IMG/VR virus record: IMGVR_UViG_3300036846_000837
Span: 1-48,744 of that record
Origin: a virus
Reading direction: 5' to 3' (one strand)
DNA length: 48,744 nt
The notes below the pieces were generated by a model that saw only the letters and a list, made by a program, of their open reading frames with translations, was not told where the DNA came from and did no database searches. Below, piece by piece: positions 20,784 through 30,801 of the stretch. The stretch's first letter is position 1; each line of letters starts with the position of its first letter. Both the position numbers and the translations under genes were made by a program.

Positions 20784-21293
20784 ATGGCTGTTTTACTCAA
20801 TAAAAAAGACATGGCCACCTCATTGGGAATATCCGTTCAGGCATTTGATAAATGGGGAGTTATCCCTACAGAGAAACGTGGCCGAGAGGTGTTCTACGAT
20901 GTCCGTTCTGTACTGGAAAATCGTCTGGCTCATCAGGTACGAAAACAACAACCTGACGAAGATTGCGAGGTTGCTGCTGAACAGCGCCTGCAAATCGCTA
21001 GGATCCGGTTGACGGAGGCTCAGGCTGAAGCACAGGAATTGAAAAATCAGAAAGGGAAAGGGTTGGTTGTTGAGACGGCATTTTGCACGTTTGCTCTTTC
21101 TCGGGTGGCCGGAGAAATTGCCGGTATTTTGGATGGCATACCTTTAACCCTGCAACGGCGCTTCCCAGGTGTCGATCCCCGACACCTGGACTATCTGAAG
21201 TCTACGCTGGCAAAAGCCATGAATCGGACCGCCGTTGTGGGGGAACGAGTAGAGGCGTGGATGGATGAATATATCGAACAATCAGCTGACTAA
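20784..21293 (+). CDS. Terminase small subunit, Nu1-like
   Basis: The 169-residue protein opens with a winged-helix DNA-binding domain (KKDMATSLGISVQAFDKWG) that would bind cosB. A coiled region (AEQRLQIARIRLTEAQAEAQ) leads into a C-terminal part that contacts the large subunit. AAGGGG precedes the ATG. It lies 77 bases after cosN, as Nu1 does in lambda, and overlaps the large-subunit gene by 29 bases. Confidence 0.88.
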   Translation: MAVLLNKKDMATSLGISVQAFDKWGVIPTEKRGREVFYDVRSVLENRLAHQVRKQQPDEDCEVAAEQRLQIARIRLTEAQAEAQELKNQKGKGLVVETAFCTFALSRVAGEIAGILDGIPLTLQRRFPGVDPRHLDYLKSTLAKAMNRTAVVGERVEAWMDEYIEQSAD

Positions 21294-23190
21294 TCTGGGA
21301 CGTGCCATTGCTGATGGTTTGCGTGTGTTGGTACGCCCGGTACCGATGACTGCGGTTGAATGGGCGAACGAATATTATTACTTGCCAAAAGAATCTTCTT
21401 ATCAGGAAGGCCGTTGGGAAACGCTGCCATTCCAAGTGGCAATTATGAATGCGATGGGAAGCGATGATATTCGGGAGGTGAACCTGATTAAATCTGCGCG
21501 TGTCGGCTATTCGAAAATGCTTCTTGGGGTCGTTGCTTATTTCCTTCAGCACAAGCAACGCAACGGGTTGATGTGGCAGCCCACGGATGGCGATGCTGAA
21601 AATTTTATGAAATCACATGTCGAACCCACGATACGCGATGTACCCAGCTTATTGGCAATGGCGCCATGGTTTGGGAAGAAGAATCGGGACAACACACTTT
21701 CAATGAAGCGGTTTTCGAATGGAAGGGGCTTTTGGTGTTTAGGGGGAAAAGCGGCGAAAAACTATCGTGAAAAATCGGTCGATTTTGTTTCCTATGATGA
21801 GCTAGCTGCTTTTGATGAGGACATTGAAAAGGAAGGTTCTCCAACGTTCCTGGGTGATAAACGCATAGAAGGTGCAGTTTGGCCAAAGTCTATTCGAGGT
21901 TCGACACCAAAAATTCGGGGTATGTGTCAGATTGAACGCGCGGCAGGTGAGTCGGGGCATTTCATGCGTTTTTACGTTAAATGCCCACATTGCGGTTCGG
22001 AGCAATTTCTCAAATTTGGCGATCGGGAGACGCCTTATGGATTTAAGTGGGAGAGTGGAAAACCAGAGACGGTCTTTTACCTTTGCGAATTCAATGCGTG
22101 TGTCATTCAACAAAGTGAAATGAGTTTGGTGGGCGGACGATACATCTGTGCGGTATCTGGGGAGTACACAGTGGATGGATTACAGTGGTTTGACTCCAAG
22201 GGAGTGGAAATTCCCCCACCAGAATCAGTCTCTTTTCATATCTGGACGGCATACAGCCCGTTTACGACCTGGGTACAAATCGTTAAGGACTTTAGAAAGA
22301 CGAAGGGCGACCCGGGCAAGCTGAAAACGTTCACTAACACGACGCTTGGCGAAACCTGGGCCGAGGAAGTGGGGGAGCGGCCGTTACCTGAAACCTTGCT
22401 CGAGCTGGCCGAACATTACCGGGCAGAAGTGCCCGATCGTGTGGTTTACCTCACCGCCGGCATTGACTCCCAGCTTGATCGTTATGAAATGCGTGTTTGG
22501 GGCTGGGCGCCAGGAGAAGAGGCATTCCTGATCGACCGCGTGATTATCATGGGTCGGCACGATGAAGAGGAAACGTTGCTGCGTGTTGATGAGGCCATCA
22601 ACAAACAGTACCAGTTAGCCGACGGCACGATCATGACCATTGGCCGCGTTTGCTGGGACTCTGGCGGTATCGATCCGGCGATTGTTTATAACCGTTCGAA
22701 AAAGCTGGGCCTCTTCCGGGTAATCCCGATCAAGGGAGCCAGCGTTTATGGGAAGCCTGTGGCCAACATGCCGCGAAAGAAAAACAGTCATGGCGTTTTT
22801 CTGACAGAAATCGGCACTGACATCGCCAAAGAAGTCATTTACAGCCGCTACAAACTAGAACGTTCCGCTGATGGCTCCCCCGTTCCTGGGCTTATCCATT
22901 ACCCGAATAATCCGGCGGTTTTTGACCTGGCCGAAGCCGAGCAGATGACGGCAGAGGAACTCATAGAAAAATATGAGAAAGGGAAAATTAAATTGCTCTG
23001 GGACGCCAAAAAACGCCGAAACGAGGCCCTCGACTGTTTTGTTTATGCCCTGGCGGCTTTGCGTATCAGCGTTTCGCGCTGGCAGCTGGATTTGGATGTG
23101 TTACTGGCCAGCCGTCAACAATCACCGTCCGGCCAGCAGGCCAGAAGTAATAATGACCTCGCCGCTATTGCGGCTCAATTGGGAGGATAA
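21265..23190 (+). CDS. Terminase large subunit, lambda gpA family
   Basis: The 641-residue protein has the lambda gpA-type Walker [10 protein letters not shown] (76-84), zinc-like cysteines CPHCGS about residue 239 and CEFNAC about 273, and a C-terminal nuclease region ([19 protein letters not shown]). It cuts cos and drives ATP-powered DNA packaging into the procapsid. Length equals gpA (641 residues). Confidence 0.95.
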   Translation: MNISNNQLTNLGRAIADGLRVLVRPVPMTAVEWANEYYYLPKESSYQEGRWETLPFQVAIMNAMGSDDIREVNLIKSARVGYSKMLLGVVAYFLQHKQRNGLMWQPTDGDAENFMKSHVEPTIRDVPSLLAMAPWFGKKNRDNTLSMKRFSNGRGFWCLGGKAAKNYREKSVDFVSYDELAAFDEDIEKEGSPTFLGDKRIEGAVWPKSIRGSTPKIRGMCQIERAAGESGHFMRFYVKCPHCGSEQFLKFGDRETPYGFKWESGKPETVFYLCEFNACVIQQSEMSLVGGRYICAVSGEYTVDGLQWFDSKGVEIPPPESVSFHIWTAYSPFTTWVQIVKDFRKTKGDPGKLKTFTNTTLGETWAEEVGERPLPETLLELAEHYRAEVPDRVVYLTAGIDSQLDRYEMRVWGWAPGEEAFLIDRVIIMGRHDEEETLLRVDEAINKQYQLADGTIMTIGRVCWDSGGIDPAIVYNRSKKLGLFRVIPIKGASVYGKPVANMPRKKNSHGVFLTEIGTDIAKEVIYSRYKLERSADGSPVPGLIHYPNNPAVFDLAEAEQMTAEELIEKYEKGKIKLLWDAKKRRNEALDCFVYALAALRISVSRWQLDLDVLLASRQQSPSGQQARSNNDLAAIAAQLGG

Positions 23191-23191
23191 C

Positions 23192-23398
23192 GTGGCGACA
23201 CTGGCACAATTGGAAGAAGCCCGAAAAGCCTTACACGAACTGCTAACGGGTAAACGTGTGGCATCGATTCAAAAAGACGGGCGCGCCGTGACATTCACCT
23301 CCGCCACGTTATACGAGCTGCGCGCCTATATCTCTGATTTAGAGGTTCAACTGGGGTTAGCCAGTCGGCGCCGAGGTCCGGCGGGGTTCGGGGTATGA
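23192..23398 (+). CDS. Head-tail joining protein gpW
   Basis: This 68-residue protein starts at GTG after [26 protein letters not shown]. The helix-hairpin-helix layout with the [11 protein letters not shown] hairpin and the length match lambda gpW, which plugs the portal after packaging. Its stop overlaps the portal start (ATGA). Confidence 0.88.
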   Translation: MATLAQLEEARKALHELLTGKRVASIQKDGRAVTFTSATLYELRAYISDLEVQLGLASRRRGPAGFGV

Positions 23399-24996
23399 AT
23401 AAAAATCAAACTTTACTTGGCCCGGATGGCGCGACGCCGCTGCGTGAATACGCCGGTTATACCGGTGGCGGTGTGGGCTTTGGTGGCCAAATTGCCGGCT
23501 GGCAACCGTCTTCACAAAGCGTAGACGCCGCATTACTGCCGCAATTTGAACGGGGAAACGCCCGGGCTGATGACCTGGTGCGAAATAACGGCTACGCAGC
23601 CAATGGCGTGCAGTTGCACCAGGATCATATCGTCGGCTCATTCTTTCGCCTTAGCTATCGCCCAAACTGGCGCTATCTCGGTATCGCTGAGGAAGAGTCT
23701 CGGGCGTTTTCTGACGAGATAGAGGCGGCCTGGCGAGAGTACGCAGAGGACCCTGATTGTTGCCTGGACGTGGAGCGCAAACGTACCTTTACGATGATGA
23801 TCCGTGAAGGCGTGGCCATGCACGCTTTTAACGGGGAGGTCTTTACCCAGCCTTGCTGGGATCGTGCTCCGCATCGACTGTTTCGCACCCAGTTTAAAAT
23901 GGTCAGCCCAAAACGTATCCGAAACGCGCCCGGAGTGATCGACAGCAAAACGCAGCGCGCCGGTGTTTCGCTGGACAAATATGGTGCCGCCATTGGTTAC
24001 AACGTGGTGGATGACAGCTATCCGAGCTGGGGCACCCGCCGCGTTTCCTACGTGCCCCGTGAGCTGGCAAATGGTCGGCCGGCAATGATCCACATTTTTG
24101 AACCCCTGGAGGATGGCCAGACGCGTGGTGCCAATCGGTTCTACAGCGTGATGGAGCAAATGAAGATGCTCGATACACTGCAGAATACGCAGCTGCAGAG
24201 TGCGATTGTTAAGGCGATGTATGCCGCAACCATTGAGTCGGAGCTGGATACAGAAAAGGCGTTTGATTACATCCTGGGGGCGGGGAACGTGAAAGGCCAG
24301 GAACCCCCTATGAATAAATTCCTGGAGCAATACCTGATTTATTACCAGGCCGCGCAAGTGAAGTTTGGCGGCGCGAAAGTCCCGCACCTGTTCCCAGGGG
24401 ACAAACTGGAACTGAAAACCGCGCAGAACGCGGATAACGGCTATTCAGTCTTTGAACAGTCGTTACTGAGATACATCGCTGCCGGCCTGGGCGTGTCCTA
24501 CGAGCAGCTTTCTCGTGATTATTCGCAGGTGAGTTATTCCAGTGCCCGGGCATCGGCTAACGAATCCTGGCGTTACTTCCTTGGTCGCCGCAAGTTTATT
24601 GCGTCACGCCAGGCGAGCATGATGTTTTCCTGCTGGCTGGAGGAAGCATTGATCCGTGGTGTGGTAAAAATGCCATCCCGCGCCCGTTTTTCGTTCAGTG
24701 AGGCGCGATGTGCCTGGAGTAATTCAGAATGGATCGGCGCGGGCCGCATGGCCATTGATGGCCTGAAAGAGGTGCAGGAGTCGGTCATGCTGATTGAGGC
24801 GGGGTTAAGTACCTTTGAAAAGGAATGCGGCAAGCTGGGCGAAGACTATCAGGAGATTTTCCGCCAGCAGGTGCGGGAGGCAGAAGAACGGAAGGCAGCT
24901 GGCTTAACACAGCCTGCGTGGGTGGCTGCAGCTTTTCAGGCTCAGCTGCAGAACTCAACACAAAACGAGGGAGGTCAGCGTGGATCAAGCGCGTAA
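23395..24996 (+). CDS. Portal protein, lambda gpB family
   Basis: This 533-residue protein equals lambda gpB in length. Signatures include [20 protein letters not shown] near the start and a clip/stem region ([19 protein letters not shown]). It forms the dodecameric channel at one capsid vertex. The C-terminus is glutamine- and alanine-rich. It overlaps gpW by four bases and the protease gene by 17. Confidence 0.95.
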   Translation: MNKNQTLLGPDGATPLREYAGYTGGGVGFGGQIAGWQPSSQSVDAALLPQFERGNARADDLVRNNGYAANGVQLHQDHIVGSFFRLSYRPNWRYLGIAEEESRAFSDEIEAAWREYAEDPDCCLDVERKRTFTMMIREGVAMHAFNGEVFTQPCWDRAPHRLFRTQFKMVSPKRIRNAPGVIDSKTQRAGVSLDKYGAAIGYNVVDDSYPSWGTRRVSYVPRELANGRPAMIHIFEPLEDGQTRGANRFYSVMEQMKMLDTLQNTQLQSAIVKAMYAATIESELDTEKAFDYILGAGNVKGQEPPMNKFLEQYLIYYQAAQVKFGGAKVPHLFPGDKLELKTAQNADNGYSVFEQSLLRYIAAGLGVSYEQLSRDYSQVSYSSARASANESWRYFLGRRKFIASRQASMMFSCWLEEALIRGVVKMPSRARFSFSEARCAWSNSEWIGAGRMAIDGLKEVQESVMLIEAGLSTFEKECGKLGEDYQEIFRQQVREAEERKAAGLTQPAWVAAAFQAQLQNSTQNEGGQRGSSA

Positions 24997-26293
24997 CTTA
25001 CCCCATATCGCCAGCATGGCACTCAATGAGCCGCTTTTATTAGAACCCGCCTACGCGCGGGTTTTCTTTTGCGCGTTGGGTAACGAGCTGGGCGTGGGGC
25101 GCCTGATTGATGGCACAACAAACACGGTCTTATCACCGCCGCAAATGACCGAATTAGCCGCGTCCTATGGTCCCGAACGCGTGACTATCTCGGATAACGG
25201 CTATGACATCCAGGGTCGGATCGCCATTGTCCCGATATCGGGGACGTTGGTCAGTAAGTCCGCCGCTTTGCGTCCGTATTCTGGCATGACCGGCTACAAC
25301 GGGATTGTTTCCAGGGTAACAGCGGCAATTAACGATCCCGACGTTGACGGGATTTTGCTTGATATGGACACCCCGGGAGGGATGGTCGCCGGCGGATTTG
25401 ATGCGGCCGATATTATCGCTCGTCTGCGTAATCAAAAGCCGATCTGGTCATTGGCCAATGATATGAACTGCAGCGCCGGTCAGTTGCTGGCCAGCGCATG
25501 TTCTCGGCGCCTGGTCACGCAAACGGCTAAAGCCGGCTCTATTGGGGTGCTAATGGCCCACAGTAATTACGCCGGCAATCTGGAACAAGCCGGCGTCGAT
25601 ATCACCCTGATTTTTGCTGGTGCTCACAAGGTGGACGGGAACCCCTGGGAAGCCTTGCCAAAGGAGGTCCGGGCAACATTTCAGGCAAAAATGAACGCCA
25701 TCCGGCAATCCTTTGCGGAAAAAGTATCGGGCTATACCGGTATTTCTATTCAGGCGGTGCTCGATACCGAAGCGGCCGTGTACACCGGCCAGGAATCGAT
25801 AGACGCAGGTCTGTCTGATGAACTGGTTATCAACACCGATGCGTTAGCGGTCATGCGTGAGGCTATCAGTAACTCAAAAGTAACCCGGTCTATAGGAGGC
25901 CAAATGTCAGTAAATCAAACCCAAACCGTAGCGGATACGCCAACCGGGTCGGAAGTAACCACAGCACAAACGGCAGCGGATCCGGCAGCGGCTCAGCCCG
26001 CAGGAAGTGTAACAGCGGCCGTTAATGATGCCATTCAGGCCGAAAATGCCCGCATCATGGGGATTTTAGATTGTGATGAGGCCAAAGGCCGTGGCGCCTC
26101 CGCGCGAGCCCTCGCAGCCACGCCAGGTATGACGGTAGAAAATGCCCAGCGCATTCTTGCCAGTATGCCGGAAAGCGCTCAGGTCCGGACTGAAACGGGA
26201 CTTGATCGCCTGATGGCCGATTCTCCCGAAGCCCTGGGACAAGGGGCAGCGGCAAAGGCCGAAGAAAACGACTTAATGAACACCCCGGTGTAA
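24980..26293 (+). CDS. Capsid maturation protease, S49 family, lambda gpC-like
   Basis: The 437-residue protein starts at GTG after GAGGGAGG. The N-terminal 300 residues are an SppA-like S49 peptidase with serine S165 (NCSAGQLL) and lysine K217 (AHKVDGNPW), which cleaves scaffold and portal during head maturation. The C-terminal 129 residues correspond to the scaffold and can be made separately from an internal start at 25904. Confidence 0.93.
   Translation: MDQARNLPHIASMALNEPLLLEPAYARVFFCALGNELGVGRLIDGTTNTVLSPPQMTELAASYGPERVTISDNGYDIQGRIAIVPISGTLVSKSAALRPYSGMTGYNGIVSRVTAAINDPDVDGILLDMDTPGGMVAGGFDAADIIARLRNQKPIWSLANDMNCSAGQLLASACSRRLVTQTAKAGSIGVLMAHSNYAGNLEQAGVDITLIFAGAHKVDGNPWEALPKEVRATFQAKMNAIRQSFAEKVSGYTGISIQAVLDTEAAVYTGQESIDAGLSDELVINTDALAVMREAISNSKVTRSIGGQMSVNQTQTVADTPTGSEVTTAQTAADPAAAQPAGSVTAAVNDAIQAENARIMGILDCDEAKGRGASARALAATPGMTVENAQRILASMPESAQVRTETGLDRLMADSPEALGQGAAAKAEENDLMNTPV
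25904..26293 (+). CDS. Scaffold protein Nu3-like, internal in-frame start
   Basis: Inside the protease gene, GGAGG at 25896-25900 lies four bases before an in-frame ATG. The product of 129 residues begins MSVNQTQTVADTPTGSEVTT and is alanine-, threonine- and glutamine-rich, then helical (VTAAVNDAIQAENARIMGIL). This is the arrangement of lambda C/Nu3, where the nested product is the scaffold around which the shell assembles. Confidence 0.82.
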   Translation: MSVNQTQTVADTPTGSEVTTAQTAADPAAAQPAGSVTAAVNDAIQAENARIMGILDCDEAKGRGASARALAATPGMTVENAQRILASMPESAQVRTETGLDRLMADSPEALGQGAAAKAEENDLMNTPV

Positions 26294-26304
26294 GGAACCC
26301 CAGA

Positions 26305-26637
26305 ATGGTAAATCAAGAAGAGTTTAAGCATGTTCAGCCCTTTGGTGGCAGCGATGCGGCACATACCGCGATCGGCATTAGTGGCCTTACTGCGGCAACG
26401 CCGGCACTCACCCCATTAATGTTGAAAGAAGACGCTAACACGCTGGTGGCATGGGATGGGGCAAAAGCCGGGACGGCCGTTGCTATTTTGGCGCTGGCCA
26501 TCGATGGCCCTCAACCGAAAATCACGTACTACAAATCCGGTACATTCCGGGTTGAGGATGTGCAATGGCCAGAAGCAGCGGCCACTGATGAACTGAAATT
26601 TAACGCCTTTGTTGGCTCGGCTATCAGCGTTAACTAA
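26305..26637 (+). CDS. Head decoration protein gpD
   Basis: This 110-residue protein equals lambda gpD in size and in pattern: ALTPLMLKEDANTLVAWDGA, then AVAILALAIDG and a short C-terminal beta region. It binds as trimers at threefold axes to stabilise the expanded shell. It sits between scaffold and major capsid genes, as in lambda. Confidence 0.93.
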   Translation: MVNQEEFKHVQPFGGSDAAHTAIGISGLTAATPALTPLMLKEDANTLVAWDGAKAGTAVAILALAIDGPQPKITYYKSGTFRVEDVQWPEAAATDELKFNAFVGSAISVN

Positions 26638-26660
26638 TAGCTCACGATCACCACTTTATA

Positions 26661-26684
26661 ACCGCGCCTGGCGCGGTTTTTTTA
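26661..26684 (+). terminator. Terminator-like hairpin between D and E genes
   Basis: ACCGCGC and GCGCGGT surround CTG, followed by seven T, 13 bases before the capsid ATG. It may set the D to E ratio or protect the 3' end of the upstream message. Confidence 0.75.
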
Positions 26685-26696
26685 TGAGGAAAACTC

Positions 26697-27734
26697 ATGT
26701 CGCAATCCATGTACTCGACGAGCAAATTGATCGCCGTCACAGAGACAAAATTCAAGTTTGACCCACTGTTTCTGCGTGTTTTCTACCGTGAAAGCTACGA
26801 ATTTGATACTGAAACCGTAGACCTGGCCAAGATCCCCGGAGAGGTCGCAATGGCGGTTTATATCTCTCCAACGGTTGAAGGTAAAGTGCTGCGTTCGCGT
26901 GGCGGCCTGACCACGCAATTTAAGCCGGGTTACGTTAAGCCAAAGCACGAAGTTAACCCGCAAATGGTGCTGCGTCGTCTGCCAGATGAAGATCCGGAGC
27001 AGTTGAAAGACCCCGCTTATCGTCGTAATCGCATCATCCTGCAGAACCTGAAAGATGAAGAGTTGGCTATCGCCCAGGTTGAAGAAAAACAGGCTGTCGA
27101 TGCTGTGATCAGTGGCAAATACATCATGACCGGCGAAGAGTTCGAAGAGGTCGAAGTAGACCTGCAGCGCGACCCGGCTAACAACATCACGCAGGCTGGC
27201 GCCGGTCGCTGGTCTACCCAGGACAAGGAAACCTACGACCCAACCGGAGATCTGGAGGAGTACGCGCTCAATGCGTCCGGGATTGTCAATCTGGTTGTGA
27301 TGGACCCAAAAGCCTGGTCCCTCTTCCAGTCTTTTAAAGCTGTGCAGAAAAAGCTCGATACCCGCCGGGGATCTGTGGCTTACCTGGAAACCGCGTTGAA
27401 GGATTTGGGTAAAGCGGTGTCGGTTAAGGGCATGTATGGCGATGTGGCCATCGTGGTTTACGTTGGCCAGTATATCGACCCTAAGACCCAGAAAAAAACC
27501 AACTACATGCCTGAAAACACCTTTGTTATGGGTAATAACGAGGCGCGGGGTATCCGTACTTATGGTGCCATCCAGGATATTGAGGCATTAGCTGAGGGCA
27601 TTACCAAAGCCCGCCGTTACCCGAAAAACTGGGTTCAGAAAGGCGATCCGGCGCGTGAATACACCATGACGCAAACCGCGCCTTTGATGCTGTTAGCTGA
27701 TGCTAATGAATTCGTGGTGGTGAAAGTCGCTTAA
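26697..27734 (+). CDS. Major capsid protein gpE
   Basis: The 345-residue protein is of the lambda gpE family (HK97 fold), 341 residues in lambda. It begins MSQSMYSTSKLIAVTETKFK and contains LFLRVFYRESYEFDTETVDL, the family's conserved N-terminal block. ATGAGGA precedes the ATG. It builds the T=7 icosahedral shell. Confidence 0.95.
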   Translation: MSQSMYSTSKLIAVTETKFKFDPLFLRVFYRESYEFDTETVDLAKIPGEVAMAVYISPTVEGKVLRSRGGLTTQFKPGYVKPKHEVNPQMVLRRLPDEDPEQLKDPAYRRNRIILQNLKDEELAIAQVEEKQAVDAVISGKYIMTGEEFEEVEVDLQRDPANNITQAGAGRWSTQDKETYDPTGDLEEYALNASGIVNLVVMDPKAWSLFQSFKAVQKKLDTRRGSVAYLETALKDLGKAVSVKGMYGDVAIVVYVGQYIDPKTQKKTNYMPENTFVMGNNEARGIRTYGAIQDIEALAEGITKARRYPKNWVQKGDPAREYTMTQTAPLMLLADANEFVVVKVA

Positions 27735-27744
27735 CCCATCCCGT

Positions 27745-27763
27745 AGGGGCTACGGCCCCTTTT
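27745..27763 (+). terminator. Terminator-like hairpin after the capsid gene
   Basis: AGGGGC and GCCCCT surround TACG and are followed by a short T-run, ten bases after the stop. Confidence 0.6.
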
Positions 27764-27787
27764 CCCCTGTTTCATAGAGAGAACACA

Positions 27788-28198
27788 ATGGCTAATAAAG
27801 ACGAATTGATCGCCAAACTGGGCGAGTTGGGCAAGGTGTTGGGCCGTGAGCTGAGCACGGAAGGGACTATCGCAGATTTGCAACTGCGTATCCGCGAAGC
27901 CGAAGAGGAAATCGAGGCTCTGGAGGAAGACGGCGACGGTACAGACGGTGGCACCGGTGGGGTGTCTGGTTCCGGTCCGTTGCTGGAGACGACCACCGAA
28001 CAACGCCAGCCAATGGTGCCAAAATCAGAAGGTGAAATCGAGTGGGTACCGGTTCGCGTGCTGACGACGTTGCACATCAACGCATTGCATGAAACGCGTA
28101 ATCAACCGGTGAAAATGGCGTATGCCGGCGATACGGTCCGCGTGCTGGCCTCGGACGTGGACGAGCTGGAAGACGCTGGCCACGCGACAGAGCTTTAA
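27788..28198 (+). CDS. Packaging accessory protein gpFI-like
   Basis: This 136-residue acidic protein, MANKDELIAKLGELGKVLGR onwards, parallels lambda FI (MTKDELIARLRSLGEQLNR). A glycine-rich linker (GDGTDGGTGGVSGSG) leads to the C-terminal block LTTLHINALHETRNQPVKMA that aligns with VALVKLHTDALHATRDEPVA of FI. It helps terminase dock on the procapsid. Confidence 0.85.
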   Translation: MANKDELIAKLGELGKVLGRELSTEGTIADLQLRIREAEEEIEALEEDGDGTDGGTGGVSGSGPLLETTTEQRQPMVPKSEGEIEWVPVRVLTTLHINALHETRNQPVKMAYAGDTVRVLASDVDELEDAGHATEL

Positions 28199-28207
28199 GG
28201 GGGCGGC

Positions 28208-28576
28208 ATGGATGGGTTCGATAACCTTTTTGATGAGGCCCTTTTCGATGCTGACAGCCGAATTATTGAGGTAATGGGGCGGGAAATGGAGGTGTTTATC
28301 AATGGTGCGCCGACGCCTGTCCGTGCCGTTTTCGATGAGCCTGCCGCTGACACCTCTCTGCCTTATGGCGCCGCAACGGTCCAGGACGTCGCCCCTCGGT
28401 TATTTGTTAAAACGGCGCTGATTGCTGGCCTGAAACCTAAAGATCGGGTGGAGATTGGCGCGGAGGCCTTTTGGGTGGTGAAAGTCGGCCCCGACGACAC
28501 AGGAACCTGTGTTGTTACATTGGCGCGCGGAGTGCCAGGGAAGCCCGCGCCGGCGATCGACAAATGGAGTAAATGA
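28208..28576 (+). CDS. Head-tail connector gpFII-like
   Basis: This 122-residue protein begins MDGFDNLFDEALFDADSRII, close to lambda FII MADFDNLFDAAIARADETI. The second half, RLFVKTALIAGLKPKDRVEI, then AFWVVKVGPDDTGTC, also aligns. It forms the ring to which the tail joins. Here it must meet a P2-type tail rather than the siphovirus tail of lambda. Confidence 0.88.
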   Translation: MDGFDNLFDEALFDADSRIIEVMGREMEVFINGAPTPVRAVFDEPAADTSLPYGAATVQDVAPRLFVKTALIAGLKPKDRVEIGAEAFWVVKVGPDDTGTCVVTLARGVPGKPAPAIDKWSK

Positions 28577-28577
28577 T

Positions 28578-29234
28578 ATGGCCCGAGCAAGCAGGTTAAG
28601 GCGAGATTTACCCTTTGATATCGATCTGCAGGTACTGCAGCGGATCGCTATTTCTGCCGGCGCCAACCATACGCAATACATGCGCGCGTATAGCAGGGCC
28701 TTAAATCGCACCATGGCGACGCTAAAAAAACGCGTTGTTGGAGATATGAAAGCTGGCATAGCGCCTCGCAACTTATCCCTTATTCGTAAACGCCTGCTGT
28801 CGTTTCGCTTAACCCGGGGCGCGCAGTTGGATGAGGGGAAATTGTGGTTTGGTCTGAATGCAATCAAGGTTAAGGACCTGAAAGGTCGCGTTAAGGGGCG
28901 GCTCCGCCCGCACCATGACCGCAGGGACCCCCAGACAGGGCGATTTATTGCCGCCAGGCGTAGGGCATCGGCAGAGGTTGGTTTTGAACCTAAAGGCGAA
29001 TTGCTGACGGCTAAAAACTTCCCTGATGGCGAGGTGGGCCGAACGCGTGCCGGCCGGCGAACGGTATTAATTCGTGACCCGCAGACCCGCCGCGCGAAAG
29101 AGGCCGAGGTTGATATTTACGCCCCGATGCTGGACTACATCGAGGACAACGCCTTTTCAGATGTTGCACGGATTTTCTTCCATCACTTTGAAATGGATTT
29201 AAAAGGCCGCGTGAAGATGCGGATCAACGTGTGA
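28578..29234 (+). CDS. Minor tail protein Z-like/tail completion protein
   Basis: This 218-residue, very basic protein has an N-terminal block SRALNRTMATLKKRVVGDMK similar to the AINR region of lambda minor tail protein Z. Z acts at the head-proximal end of the tail. The middle has many arginines (GRVKGRLRPHHDRRDPQTGR). It overlaps nothing and starts two bases after FII. It is the likely adapter zone between lambda head and P2 tail. Confidence 0.6.
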   Translation: MARASRLRRDLPFDIDLQVLQRIAISAGANHTQYMRAYSRALNRTMATLKKRVVGDMKAGIAPRNLSLIRKRLLSFRLTRGAQLDEGKLWFGLNAIKVKDLKGRVKGRLRPHHDRRDPQTGRFIAARRRASAEVGFEPKGELLTAKNFPDGEVGRTRAGRRTVLIRDPQTRRAKEAEVDIYAPMLDYIEDNAFSDVARIFFHHFEMDLKGRVKMRINV

Positions 29235-29241
29235 GGGACGT

Positions 29242-29796
29242 ATGCCAACACCGATTTTAATGGCCAGCTATCACGATGCGATATTGTCTGCGCTGCGCGA
29301 AATTGCGTGGGTAGTCAATGCTGACGATTACCCGGAAGTGGTCACGCAGTTAGAAACGCCGGCGGTGTATTTGTCTATCGCCGGCTGGGAGAATTCTCCC
29401 GGCTCTGATGGTCAGTTGCGCGTTGAATTTGAGCACGATCTCTTTGTTGTTGTGGACCGCTCAGCGACGGCCGACATTTCAAAACCTCAGATTTATATTC
29501 GCACGGCTGCAGCTGACCTTAGCCAATGGATAGAGGGTAAAACGTTTGGGCTTGAAGGGCTGGAGCCGGCGGAGTTTGTCAGAGCCGGGCCCGATGATTT
29601 TGATGTGGCGATGGATGATTACATCGTCTGGCGGATCACCTTCACCCAGGTGGCCGCGATGGGTGAAGATCCGTTTGAATCGAAAGCCGGCCCGCTGAAA
29701 AAGGTATTTTTGGGCAAGGCTCCGAATATCGGCAGCGCGCACATTGACGACTATCGGCTGATCTACGAAAAAAAAGAGGACGCCGGCGATGAGTGA
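29242..29796 (+). CDS. Probable tail terminator or tail-completion protein
   Basis: This 184-residue protein has an alpha/beta pattern: a starting helix SYHDAILSALREIAW, then VVTQLETPAVYLSIAG and LRVEFEHDLFVVVD. This suits tail-terminator folds that cap the tube before head joining. I do not recognise the exact family. It lies between the Z-like gene and baseplate gene V, and overlaps V by 8 bases. The assignment is from position and fold impression. Confidence 0.45.
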   Translation: MPTPILMASYHDAILSALREIAWVVNADDYPEVVTQLETPAVYLSIAGWENSPGSDGQLRVEFEHDLFVVVDRSATADISKPQIYIRTAAADLSQWIEGKTFGLEGLEPAEFVRAGPDDFDVAMDDYIVWRITFTQVAAMGEDPFESKAGPLKKVFLGKAPNIGSAHIDDYRLIYEKKEDAGDE

Positions 29797-30409
29797 TGAC
29801 GCGTTATCAGACCTGCAGCGCCGGGTTGCCAATATGGTCCGCCGAGGGGTTATTCATTCGGTAAAGCATGGCCAGCAACCGACCTGCCGCGTCGAACTGG
29901 GCGACATCATCACAGCCTGGCTTCCTCTATGCATGGGGTTTTCAGGCGCAAATCGTACGGAGTCCAACCCCTGCGCAGTTGGGGACCCTGTGACCGTGTT
30001 ATCTGAGGCTGGCGAACTGAATAACGGGCGAGTGCTTCCCGGCGGTAATACGGGTGTCATGCCGGCGCCAGAAGGCAGCGACGCGGAGCACATCACCCGA
30101 TACAGCGACGGCGCCGAGTTTCGCTACAACCGCGAAGCCCACGCCTTTACGCTGACGCTACCGGAGGGCGGCACTTATGAAATTATCGGCGAAGGGACGT
30201 TGCGCGGGCCAGTTACGATAACGGAAACACTTACCGTACAGGGTGAAAGTTTCCTGCAGGCGAAGACCACAGTCACCGGCGACCTGTCCGCCACAGGGGA
30301 AATCTCCGACGGCAAAAGCTCTCTGGACCGTATCCGGGAAATTTTCAACGACCACACACATCCCGATCCGCATGGCGGGGACACCGACAAACCGAACAAC
30401 CAAATGTAA
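29789..30409 (+). CDS. Baseplate spike protein gpV
   Basis: This 206-residue protein has an OB-fold N-terminus (residues about 20-100) followed by a beta-helix of short repeats (GTLRGPVTITETLTVQGESF). A C-terminal HxH metal motif DHTHPDPHGG binds iron at the spike tip in P2 gpV. It pierces the outer membrane when the sheath contracts. It is the first gene of the P2 V-W-J-I block. Confidence 0.93.
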   Translation: MSDDALSDLQRRVANMVRRGVIHSVKHGQQPTCRVELGDIITAWLPLCMGFSGANRTESNPCAVGDPVTVLSEAGELNNGRVLPGGNTGVMPAPEGSDAEHITRYSDGAEFRYNREAHAFTLTLPEGGTYEIIGEGTLRGPVTITETLTVQGESFLQAKTTVTGDLSATGEISDGKSSLDRIREIFNDHTHPDPHGGDTDKPNNQM

Positions 30410-30430
30410 CCCGCTCCGGCGGGTTTTTTT
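30408..30430 (+). terminator. Terminator after gene V
   Basis: CCCGC and GCGGG surround TCCG and are followed by seven T, overlapping the gene V stop. Late read-through would need Q. Confidence 0.75.
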
Positions 30431-30441
30431 ATGGGGGCACT

Positions 30442-30801
30442 ATGCAGGGAGTTAATGCAGCCAATGGTAAACGCCTGGCGGGAACCGCTCACTTGCGCCA
30501 GTCCGTCTTTGACATCCTGACCACGCCGATCGGTAGCCGCGTTCTGGTCCGGGATTACGGCAGCGATTTACTGGACCTGGTGGACAACCCCCAGGACGAA
30601 AGCACACGGGTGCATATCATCGCCGCCACGGCCAGCGCCCTGGCGAAGTGGGAGCCGCGTCTGCAGGTGAAAACGGTGGCGGTGCAGTTTGCCGGCGCCG
30701 GGCAATTTAATTTGACGATTTACGGCATCAACACAGAAACGGGCTACCCGATCACCTTGAAGGAGTTAACGATAAATGGCGACCAATTCCGCGACGATTA
30801 A
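30442..30801 (+). CDS. Baseplate wedge protein gpW (gp25-like)
   Basis: The 119-residue protein has the gp25/P2 W hallmark LTTPIGSRVLVRDYGSDL and ends LKELTINGDQF. It links the hub to wedge J. It overlaps J by 26 bases. Length is as in P2 W (115). Confidence 0.92.
   Translation: MQGVNAANGKRLAGTAHLRQSVFDILTTPIGSRVLVRDYGSDLLDLVDNPQDESTRVHIIAATASALAKWEPRLQVKTVAVQFAGAGQFNLTIYGINTETGYPITLKELTINGDQFRDD

Noticed and set aside
22973-23398. 141-codon frame over the terminase end and gpW
   Set aside because: It is the gpW frame extended upstream; the GTG at 23192 with GGGAGG gives the normal 68-residue gpW.
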